Source: Lichenihabitans sp033947565
GTDB taxonomy: Bacteria; Pseudomonadota; Alphaproteobacteria; Rhizobiales; Beijerinckiaceae
NCBI RefSeq assembly: GCF_033947565.1
Contig: NZ_JARPVX010000012.1
Coordinates: forward strand, 1 to 64,000
Length of the DNA: 64,000 nt
Direction: 5' to 3'
Below, in pieces: positions 8,865 to 15,360 of the stretch; the first letter of the stretch is position 1, and the number at the start of each line of letters is the position of its first letter. The notes below the pieces were generated by a model. That model searched no databases and was not told the DNA's origin. It was given only the letters and a program-made list of their open reading frames with translations. The position numbers and the translations under genes were made by a program.

Positions 8865-9029
8865 ATGTCCTTGTTGCTGATCATCATCGTCCTGGTGCTG
8901 CTGTTCGGCGGCGGCGGTTATTACGGGCACCGGGCGGGCTATTACGGCGGTGGCGGGCTCGGCATCGGCGGCATCGTGCTGGTGCTCATCGTGTTGTGGC
9001 TGCTGTTCGGCTCCGGCATGCACATGTGA
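8865..9029 (+). CDS. DUF3309-like small hydrophobic protein
   Basis: A 54-residue peptide with two hydrophobic segments (SLLLIIIVLVLLF and GGIVLVLIVLWLLF) separated by a Gly/Tyr-rich linker (GGGGYYGHRAGYYGGGGLG). The arrangement matches the small DUF3309-type proteins common in Rhizobiales, whose function is unknown. A good ribosome binding site, GGAGG at 8853-8857, sits 7 bases before the ATG, which is the main reason to accept so short a gene. It ends 8 bases before the convergent ruvX stop. Confidence 0.7.
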   Translation: MSLLLIIIVLVLLFGGGGYYGHRAGYYGGGGLGIGGIVLVLIVLWLLFGSGMHM

Positions 9030-9036
9030 GGACGGG

Positions 9037-9528
9037 TCAGTCCTGTCGCGCTTCGGCCGCAAGGCGGTTGAGGCGCGCCAGGGCGCCTTCCAGAATATAG
9101 GCGGCCGCCATCTGATCGATGACGGCGGCCCGCTTGGCGCGCGACACGTCGCTGGCGATCAGGTCGCGCTGCACGGCGGCGGTCGACAACCGCTCGTCCC
9201 AGAAGCAGCACGGCAGCGCCGTCAACGGCGTCAGGGCGCGCACGAAGGCCCTCGTCGCCTGGGCCCGTGGCCCTTCGGTGCCGTCCATGTTGAGCGGCAG
9301 GCCCAGCACCAGCGCCTGGATGTCGAATTTGGCGGCCGTCGCCAACAACACTTCGGCGTCGCGGGTGAACTTCACCCGGCGGATCGTCTCAAACGGCGAC
9401 GCCAGGCGGCGCTCGACGTCGCTCAACGCGAGCCCGATGGTCTTCGTGCCGAGGTCGAGGCCGAGCAGGCGCCCCTTCGGCGGCAGTTCGGCCGCGAGCT
9501 CGGGCAGGCTTAGCAGGCGGACGGGCAT
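9037..9528 (-). CDS. ruvX: Putative pre-16S rRNA nuclease / Holliday junction resolvase YqgF
   Basis: A 163-residue RNase H-fold nuclease of the YqgF/RuvX family, which matures the 5' end of 16S rRNA and was earlier proposed as a Holliday junction resolvase. Visible motifs are LLGLDLGTKTIGLALSD with catalytic Asp25, the LVLGLPLNMDGTEGPRA loop, FWDERLSTAAVQRDL and, near the C-terminus, DQMAAAYILEGAL. Length is normal for alphaproteobacteria. It is divergent from gatC across 150 bases, a neighbourhood widely kept in Rhizobiales. Confidence 0.93.
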   Translation of the reverse strand: MPVRLLSLPELAAELPPKGRLLGLDLGTKTIGLALSDVERRLASPFETIRRVKFTRDAEVLLATAAKFDIQALVLGLPLNMDGTEGPRAQATRAFVRALTPLTALPCCFWDERLSTAAVQRDLIASDVSRAKRAAVIDQMAAAYILEGALARLNRLAAEARQD

Positions 9529-9678
9529 CGGGCCTCACTCGGGTCGGGTCGGGCGCGACCCCGTTGCATCGCGAAAGCCACGGGTGATAGAACCGCCGCC
9601 GTTGCCGGATCTACCCCGGACGGCACCCTTTTGTCGCGCCCGCATCCGGGCCGCCCCCGCGGGCTTCGAGGAACAACC

Positions 9679-9966
9679 ATGTCGGTCGATCAAGCGACGG
9701 TCCGCCGGATCGCCACCCTGGCGCGGATCGCGGTCACGGACGAGGAGGTGCCTCACCTGCAGGGCGAGCTCAACGCCATCCTGCGGTTCGTCGCCGAGCT
9801 CGATGCCGTCGATGTGACCGGCGTCGAGCCGATGACCTCCGTCACCCCGATGGCGCTGCCGCTGCGCCCCGACGCCGTGACGGCCGGCGGCATCGCCGAC
9901 AAGGTGATGCGCAATGCGCCGGCCAGCGAGGATGGCTATTTCGTCGTGCCCAAGGTGATCGAGTGA
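9679..9966 (+). CDS. gatC: Asp-tRNA(Asn)/Glu-tRNA(Gln) amidotransferase subunit C
   Basis: A 95-residue GatC, the small subunit that wraps around GatA and links it to GatB in the GatCAB complex that converts misacylated Glu-tRNA(Gln) or Asp-tRNA(Asn). It shows VRRIATLARIAVTDEEV, the central FVAELDAVDVTGVEPM segment and the C-terminal APASEDGYFVVPKVIE that is characteristic of GatC. GAGGAA at 9668-9673 precedes the ATG by 5 bases. It is first in the gatC-gatA-(CM)-gatB run. Confidence 0.96.
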   Translation: MSVDQATVRRIATLARIAVTDEEVPHLQGELNAILRFVAELDAVDVTGVEPMTSVTPMALPLRPDAVTAGGIADKVMRNAPASEDGYFVVPKVIE

Positions 9967-10006
9967 CCCGCGCCGCCCCGACCTCTTGCCCGAACCGCAC
10001 ACAGCC

Positions 10007-11488
10007 ATGACGGACCTCCTCGGCCAAACCCTCGCCGCCGCCCGCGACGGCCTCAAGGCCAAAGCCTTCTCGGCCGCCGAGCTGACGGACGCGCATCTTG
10101 TCGCGATGGAAGGCGCCCGCAGCCTGAACGCCTTCATCACCGAAACGCCCGAGATGGCGCGCGCCATGGCGAAGGCCTCGGACGGTCGCCTCGCCACGGG
10201 CGACGCCGGGCCGCTCGAAGGCATCCCGCTCGGCATCAAGGACCTGTATTGCACCGAGGGCACCCGCACCACGGCGGGCAGCCGCATCCTCGACGGCTTC
10301 GTGCCGCCCTACGAGTCGAGCATCACGACGCAGCTGTGGCGTGACGGCGCCGTGATGCTGGGCAAGCTCAACCTCGACGAATTCGCCATGGGGTCGTCGA
10401 ACGAAACCTCGTATTTCGGCCCCGTGACGTCGCCGTGGAAGCGGCGCGGCAGCAACGCGGGCCTCGTGCCGGGCGGCTCCTCGGGCGGTTCGGCGGCGGC
10501 CGTCGCGGCGCGGCTCTGCCTCGGCGCCACCGCCACCGACACGGGCGGCTCCATCCGCCAGCCCGCCGCCTTCACGGGCACGGTCGGCATCAAGCCCACT
10601 TACGGCCGGTGTTCGCGCTTCGGCGTTGTGGCCTTCGCGTCCTCGCTCGACCAGGCCGGCCCGATCACCCGCACGGTGCGCGACAGCGCCATCCTGCTGC
10701 GCTCGATGGCGGGCCACGACCCCAAGGATTCCACCTCGGCCGACGTGGCAGTTCCCGACTTCGAGGCCGCGGTCGGCACCTCGGTCAAGGGCAAGGTGAT
10801 CGGCATCCCGAAGGAATACCGGCTCGCCGGCATGCCGGCCGAGATCGAGGCGCTGTGGCAGCAGGGGATCGCCTGGCTGAAGGCGGCCGGCGCCGAGATC
10901 CGGGACATCACGCTGCCGCACACGCAATACGCCCTGCCGGCCTATTACATCGTGGCGCCGGCGGAAGCCTCCTCGAACCTCGCCCGCTATGACGGCGTGC
11001 GATACGGGCTTCGGGTGCCGGGGCGTGACATCGCCGACCAATACGGCCGCACCCGCGCCGAAGGCTTCGGCCGCGAGGTGCGCCGCCGCGTCATGATCGG
11101 CACCTATGTGTTGTCGGCTGGCTATTACGACGCCTTCTACGTCAAGGCGCAGCAGATCCGCACCCTCATCAAGCGCGACTTCGAGGCCGTTTATGCCGAT
11201 GGGGTCGACGCCATCCTGACGCCCGCGACGCCCTCGGCCGCTTTCGGCATCGGCGAAAAGGGCTCGGGCGACCCGGTCGAAATGTATCTGAACGACATCT
11301 TCACCGTGACGGTGAACATGGCGGGCCTGCCCGGCCTTGCGGTGCCGGCCGGCACCTCGGCCGACGGGCTGCCGCTCGGCCTGCAGTTGATCGGCCGCCC
11401 CTTCGACGAGGATACCCTGTTCGCCCTCGGCGAAGTGATGGAGCAGGCGGCCCCCAAGGTGGTGCTGCCGGAGCGCTGGTGGTCGTGA
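10007..11488 (+). CDS. gatA: Asp-tRNA(Asn)/Glu-tRNA(Gln) amidotransferase subunit A
   Basis: A 493-residue amidase-signature enzyme that releases ammonia from glutamine for tRNA-dependent amidation. The Ser-cisSer-Lys triad is recognisable: Lys in LGIKDLYCTEGT, the GGSSGGSAAAVAA core and the nucleophilic Ser in DTGGSIRQPAAF. The open frame begins at a TTG at 9986, but the ATG at 10007 gives the family's usual start (MTDLLGQTL). It begins 40 bases after gatC and its stop overlaps the chorismate mutase gene by 10 bases, indicating tight coupling. Confidence 0.97.
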   Translation: MTDLLGQTLAAARDGLKAKAFSAAELTDAHLVAMEGARSLNAFITETPEMARAMAKASDGRLATGDAGPLEGIPLGIKDLYCTEGTRTTAGSRILDGFVPPYESSITTQLWRDGAVMLGKLNLDEFAMGSSNETSYFGPVTSPWKRRGSNAGLVPGGSSGGSAAAVAARLCLGATATDTGGSIRQPAAFTGTVGIKPTYGRCSRFGVVAFASSLDQAGPITRTVRDSAILLRSMAGHDPKDSTSADVAVPDFEAAVGTSVKGKVIGIPKEYRLAGMPAEIEALWQQGIAWLKAAGAEIRDITLPHTQYALPAYYIVAPAEASSNLARYDGVRYGLRVPGRDIADQYGRTRAEGFGREVRRRVMIGTYVLSAGYYDAFYVKAQQIRTLIKRDFEAVYADGVDAILTPATPSAAFGIGEKGSGDPVEMYLNDIFTVTVNMAGLPGLAVPAGTSADGLPLGLQLIGRPFDEDTLFALGEVMEQAAPKVVLPERWWS

Positions 11489-11799
11489 CGGCATCGACCG
11501 ACGACGTCCTGGCGCCGCTCAGGCTCCGCATCGACGCGATCGATGCGGCCATCGTCGAGCTACTGGCCAAGCGCATGGACTGCGTCGGCGAGGTGATCGG
11601 CATCAAGCAGGCCCACGGCCTGCCGGCCCGCATCGAGTCGCGGGTCGAGGAAGTGGTGGCGAACGTCCGGGCCGGGGCCGAGGGCGTCGGCGCGCCACCG
11701 GATCTGGCCGAAACCGTTTATCGAAGCATGATCGCCTGGGTGATCGCCCATGAAGAGCGCCACCTGCCCCCTCCGGTTCGCCTCCGCGAAGGGGAATAA
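11479..11799 (+). CDS. AroQ-type chorismate mutase
   Basis: A 106-residue all-helical AroQ-class chorismate mutase domain, which would convert chorismate to prephenate for Phe/Tyr synthesis. Conserved positions are visible in LRLRIDAIDAAIVELLAKRMDCVGEVIGIKQ (first Arg, the ID pair, LL..R and Lys) and in the C-terminal YRSMIAWVIAHEE. A pyruvate lyase of the PchB type has the same fold and cannot be fully excluded. The start is a GTG at 11479 with GGAG at 11470-11473; a GTG at 11485 is an alternative. It overlaps the end of gatA and precedes gatB by 30 bases, an odd partner for a translation operon. Confidence 0.88.
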   Translation: MVVTASTDDVLAPLRLRIDAIDAAIVELLAKRMDCVGEVIGIKQAHGLPARIESRVEEVVANVRAGAEGVGAPPDLAETVYRSMIAWVIAHEERHLPPPVRLREGE

Positions 11800-11829
11800 T
11801 TCTGCCGTGCCAACACGATCGAGACTGCC

Positions 11830-13320
11830 ATGACCGCCACGGCCTCCGACCCCAAGAACCTCATCCGCGGCGCCACGGGCGACTGGGAGGTGGTGATCGG
11901 CATGGAGATCCATGCCCAGGTGACCTCGAAGTCGAAGCTTTTTTCGGGGGCCGCGACCGGGTTCGGGGCGGAGCCGAACGCCCAGGTGTCGCTGGTCGAT
12001 GCCGCCATGCCGGGCATGCTGCCGGTGATCAATGCCTTCTGCGTCGCCCAGGCGGTCCGCACCGGGCTTGGCCTCAAGGCCGCGATCAACAAGCGGTCGG
12101 TCTTCGATCGGAAGAACTACTTCTACCCCGACCTGCCGCAGGGCTATCAGATCTCGCAATACAAATATCCGATCGTCGGCGAGGGCGCGGTCACGGTCGA
12201 CCTGACGCCGACCGAATCCTTCACGGTGGGGGTCGAGCGCCTGCACCTCGAGCAGGACGCCGGCAAGTCGATCCACGACCAGTCGCCCGTGTCGAGCTTC
12301 GTCGACCTCAACCGGTCGGGCGTGGCCTTGATGGAGATCGTGTCGAAGCCCGACATGCGCTCGGCCGACGAGGCCAAGGCCTACGTGACGAAGCTCCGCA
12401 CCATCCTGCGCTATCTCGGCACCTGCGACGGCGACATGGAGAAAGGCAACCTCCGGGCCGACGTCAACGTGTCGGTGCGGCGGCCGGGCGAGCCGCTCGG
12501 CACCCGGTGCGAGATCAAGAACGTCAATTCGATCCGCTTCATCGGCCAGGCGGTCGACACGGAGGCGCGGCGGCAGATCGCCATTCTCGAGGACGGCGGC
12601 AGCATCGACCAGGAAACCCGCCTGTTCGATCCCGGCCGGGGCGAAACGCGCTCGATGCGCTCGAAGGAAGAAGCGCACGACTACCGCTATTTCCCCGACC
12701 CCGACCTGCTGCCGCTCGAATTCGACGACGTTTTCATCGACGACCTCGCGGCGGCGCTGCCGGAATTGCCGGATGCCAAGAAGGCGCGCTTCATCGCCGC
12801 CTATGGGCTGTCGGCCTATGACGCCAGCGTGCTGGTGGCCGAGCGCGCGCTGGCCGATTATTACGAGGCCGCCGTCAAGGTTGCGCCCGGCCGCCGCGAC
12901 CCCAAGCTCGTGGCCAACTGGATCACCGGCGACATTGCGGCCTATGCCAACACGCAAGGGCTGTCGGCGCAGGACACCCACATCAGTCCCGAACAGGTGG
13001 CCGACCTCGTCGACCTCATCGCGGACAACACCATCTCGGGCAAGATCGCCAAGGATGTGCTGCTGCTGATGGTGGGGGACGAGAAGGCGAGCCTGCCACG
13101 GGCCATCGTGGACAAGCACAATCTGAAGCAGGTGACCGACACCGGCGCCATCGAGGCCGCCGTCGATGCCATCGTGGCCGGCAACCCCGACAAGGTGGCT
13201 CAGGCCCAGGCCAAGCCCACCATGCTGGGGTGGTTCGTCGGCCAGGTGATGAAGTCGACCGGCGGCAAGGCCAACCCCCAGGCCGTCAACGAGATCCTGA
13301 AGGCGAAGCTGGGGATCTGA
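11830..13320 (+). CDS. gatB: Asp-tRNA(Asn)/Glu-tRNA(Gln) amidotransferase subunit B
   Basis: A 496-residue GatB, the kinase-like and tRNA-binding subunit that phosphorylates the misacylated aminoacyl-tRNA and amidates it with ammonia from GatA. Typical segments are WEVVIGMEIHAQVTSKSKLFSG, KNYFYPDLPQGYQISQYKYP, EQDAGKSIHD, FVDLNRSGVALMEIVSKPD and the metal-site region RCEIKNVNSIRF. The C-terminal YqeY-like tail ends PQAVNEILKAKLGI. It is the last gene of the operon and is followed by a small RNA gene with its own terminator. Confidence 0.97.
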   Translation: MTATASDPKNLIRGATGDWEVVIGMEIHAQVTSKSKLFSGAATGFGAEPNAQVSLVDAAMPGMLPVINAFCVAQAVRTGLGLKAAINKRSVFDRKNYFYPDLPQGYQISQYKYPIVGEGAVTVDLTPTESFTVGVERLHLEQDAGKSIHDQSPVSSFVDLNRSGVALMEIVSKPDMRSADEAKAYVTKLRTILRYLGTCDGDMEKGNLRADVNVSVRRPGEPLGTRCEIKNVNSIRFIGQAVDTEARRQIAILEDGGSIDQETRLFDPGRGETRSMRSKEEAHDYRYFPDPDLLPLEFDDVFIDDLAAALPELPDAKKARFIAAYGLSAYDASVLVAERALADYYEAAVKVAPGRRDPKLVANWITGDIAAYANTQGLSAQDTHISPEQVADLVDLIADNTISGKIAKDVLLLMVGDEKASLPRAIVDKHNLKQVTDTGAIEAAVDAIVAGNPDKVAQAQAKPTMLGWFVGQVMKSTGGKANPQAVNEILKAKLGI

Positions 13321-13413
13321 GCAACGCTGAGCTGCGTCGCCGGAAGCTATGCACGACTGCATGCGCTATGCGCTCGGCACGGGGCAGTGCAGCGCAAATG
13401 AGGCTGTTTTCGG

Positions 13414-13442
13414 CTAGACAATGCTGCGGTGCATGGTAATGT
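13414..13442 (+). promoter_or_regulatory. Promoter of the MmgR-like small RNA
   Basis: CTAGAC at 13414-13419 and TAATGT at 13437-13442 are separated by 17 bases, in keeping with an alphaproteobacterial housekeeping promoter. Position +1 would fall at about 13449, exactly where the first hairpin of the sRNA begins, which supports the call. Confidence 0.6.
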
Positions 13443-13448
13443 CTTCTC

Positions 13449-13521
13449 ACGACTTCGGTCGTATGCCCTTCTTGGGCGTTTCCTCCCTAGACTTGGGCCG
13501 CCTTCGGGCGGCTCTTTTTTT
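13449..13521 (+). ncRNA. MmgR / alpha-r8 (suhB, Rfam RF00519)-family small RNA
   Basis: A roughly 73-nt small RNA gene in the gatB-aldehyde oxidoreductase gap. Three hairpins are visible in order: ACGAC-TTCG-GTCGT (13449-13462), GCCC-TTCTT-GGGC (13465-13477) and the terminator GCCGCC-TTCG-GGCGGC followed by T residues (13497-13521). Between the second and third lies the unpaired decamer TTTCCTCCCT at 13479-13488, which as I recall it is the hallmark of the alpha-r8/MmgR family. In Sinorhizobium MmgR is Hfq-associated and affects polyhydroxybutyrate storage. The decamer can pair with Shine-Dalgarno sequences, so targets are probably purine-rich leaders. Three features (promoter, decamer, terminator) agree. 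Confidence 0.85.
13497..13521 (+). terminator. Rho-independent terminator of the MmgR-like sRNA
   Basis: A perfect 6-bp stem GCCGCC/GGCGGC closed by a TTCG tetraloop is followed by TC and a run of seven T residues. It ends the small RNA and probably also read-through from gatB. Confidence 0.92.
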
Positions 13522-13701
13522 GTCTTGGGGGTGGCGGCAAGGCTGCCGGACGCAGGCGCGCGGCGTCGTTCTGCCGCAAGCCGGACCTGATCGCGCTCTT
13601 CCTACGTTAGAAGTGTTCGGAACTGCTCACTCGCCTGCACGCCGGATATGCCGGTTGGCGATGGGAGCGGCTCGCTTCTGATCAGGTTCAAGGCGCACAT
13701 C

Positions 13702-14361
13702 ATGAGTGCAGACCACGAATGTTGTGGGGTCACGCGGCGGCGTGTCCTCGAAGGCGGGGCCGCATTGGCGGTACTCGGCTCGGTCCGGCCCGGCCTTGCG
13801 GCCGAGGCGATGCCCCAGGCACCGCCGATCTCCCCGACCGATCCCGGCATCTCGACGATGGACGTGCACCTCACCGTCAACGGCACGGCCCAGTCCCTCA
13901 GCCTCGACACCCGTACGACGTTGCTCGACGCGCTCCGGGAACACCTCGGCTTCACCGGCACCAAAAAGGGGTGCGACCACGGCCAGTGCGGCGCCTGCAC
14001 GGTGTTGGTCGAGGGCCGGCGCATCAATGCCTGTCTGACGCTCGCGGCCATGCATGATGGCGACCACATCACCACCATCGAGGGGCTGGCCACCGGCGAG
14101 CAACTGCATCCGATGCAGGCCGCCTTCGTTCATCACGACGGCTATCAGTGCGGCTACTGCACCCCGGGTCAGATCATGTCGGCGGTCGGCATGCTGGACG
14201 AAGCGAAACGCGGCTTTCCGAGCGTGGTGACGGCCGACCTCAAGGCACACCCCGAACTCGATGACCACGAAGTCCGTGAGCGCATGAGCGGCAACATCTG
14301 CCGTTGCAGCGCTTATCCGAACATCGTGGCGGCCATCCAGGACGCGAAGGGAGCCGCCTGA
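13702..14361 (+). CDS. Aldehyde oxidoreductase iron-sulfur subunit, Tat-exported (PaoA/YagT-like)
   Basis: A 219-residue small subunit of a heterotrimeric molybdenum hydroxylase. A twin-arginine signal (VTRRRVLEGGAALAVLG) at the N-terminus indicates folded export to the periplasm of the whole complex. Two [2Fe-2S] clusters are predicted: plant-ferredoxin type with Cys91, Cys96, Cys99 and Cys111, and the molybdenum-proximal one with Cys150, Cys153 (QCGYCTPGQI), Cys200 and Cys202 (ICRCSAY). The ATG at 13702 is chosen because it places the RR motif near the N-terminus. Its stop shares one base with the next ATG. No xdhC-type maturation factor is next to it. Confidence 0.93.
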   Translation: MSADHECCGVTRRRVLEGGAALAVLGSVRPGLAAEAMPQAPPISPTDPGISTMDVHLTVNGTAQSLSLDTRTTLLDALREHLGFTGTKKGCDHGQCGACTVLVEGRRINACLTLAAMHDGDHITTIEGLATGEQLHPMQAAFVHHDGYQCGYCTPGQIMSAVGMLDEAKRGFPSVVTADLKAHPELDDHEVRERMSGNICRCSAYPNIVAAIQDAKGAA

Positions 14362-15347
14362 TGAAAACCTTCACTTACGAGCGCCCCACCACGGTCGCGG
14401 CCGCCGCTCAGGCCCTTGCGGCAAAACCGGACTCGAAGTTCATCGCCGGCGGCACCAACCTGCTCGACCTGATGAAGCTCGAGGTCGAGACCCCGGCCCA
14501 CCTGATCGACGTCAACAAGCTGCCGCTCGATGCCGTCGAGGATACGCCGGACGGTGGCTTACGGATCGGCGCCCTGGTGCGCAACAGCGACCTCGCGGCC
14601 GATCCGCGCGTGCGCAAATCCTACGGGGTGCTCGGTCGGGCACTGCTGGCCGGCGCCTCCGGGCAATTGCGCAACAAGGCCACCACGGCCGGGAATTTGT
14701 TGCAGCGCACGCGGTGTTATTATTTCTATGACGTCACCCAGCCATGCAACAAGCGCGAGCCTGGCTCGGGCTGCTCGGCCATTGGCGGTTTCAACCGGGT
14801 GCTGGCCGTGCTCGGCACCTCGGATCATTGCATCACCACCCACCCGTCCGACATGGCGGTCGCCATGCAGGTGCTCGACGCCAAGGTGGAAACCACGGCG
14901 GCCGATGGGGCCACCCGTACGATCCCCTTGGCGGAGTTCTATCGGCTGCCCGAAGCGACGCCGCAGCTCGAAACGAATTTGAAGACGGGCGAGATCATCA
15001 CGGCCGTGACGCTGCCGCCACCGCCGCCCGGCGTGCAGATTTACCGCAAGGTCCGCGACCGTGCTTCCTATGCATTCGCCCTGGTGTCGGTGGCGGCCAT
15101 CGTCGACACGGCCGATGGCCAGGTGCGCTCGGCCCGGCTCGCTTTCGGCGGGCTCGCACCGAAGCCCTGGCGGTCGGCGTCGGCCGAGGCTGCCTTGACC
15201 AACCAGAAGGCGGGGGCGCCGGCTTTTGCCGGAGCCGGCGAGGCGCTGGTGCAGGGCGCCAAAGGCTCCGGCCACAACGACTTCAAGATTCCGCTGGTGC
15301 AGCGCACGCTGTCGGCGGTGTTGACCCAAGCCACCCTGAACGCCTGA
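14361..15347 (+). CDS. Aldehyde oxidoreductase FAD-binding subunit (PaoB/YagS-like)
   Basis: A 328-residue FAD subunit of the same complex. FIAGGTNLLDLMKLEVETP binds the FAD pyrophosphate, and NKATTAGNLLQRTRC is the second flavin motif. Three cysteines in the RCYYFYD, QPCNKR and PGSGCSAIGG segments match the extra [4Fe-4S] cluster known in the E. coli PaoB subunit, which sets this branch apart from ordinary xanthine dehydrogenases. The gene overlaps the small subunit by one base (TGATG) and is followed 13 bases later by the large subunit. Confidence 0.93.
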   Translation: MKTFTYERPTTVAAAAQALAAKPDSKFIAGGTNLLDLMKLEVETPAHLIDVNKLPLDAVEDTPDGGLRIGALVRNSDLAADPRVRKSYGVLGRALLAGASGQLRNKATTAGNLLQRTRCYYFYDVTQPCNKREPGSGCSAIGGFNRVLAVLGTSDHCITTHPSDMAVAMQVLDAKVETTAADGATRTIPLAEFYRLPEATPQLETNLKTGEIITAVTLPPPPPGVQIYRKVRDRASYAFALVSVAAIVDTADGQVRSARLAFGGLAPKPWRSASAEAALTNQKAGAPAFAGAGEALVQGAKGSGHNDFKIPLVQRTLSAVLTQATLNA

Positions 15348-15360
15348 CCGGAGCGCCCGC

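Noticed and set aside
13421..13681. A short plus-strand frame after gatB
   Set aside because: It is built from the sRNA gene and its terminator; the promoter, hairpins and decamer explain this sequence better.
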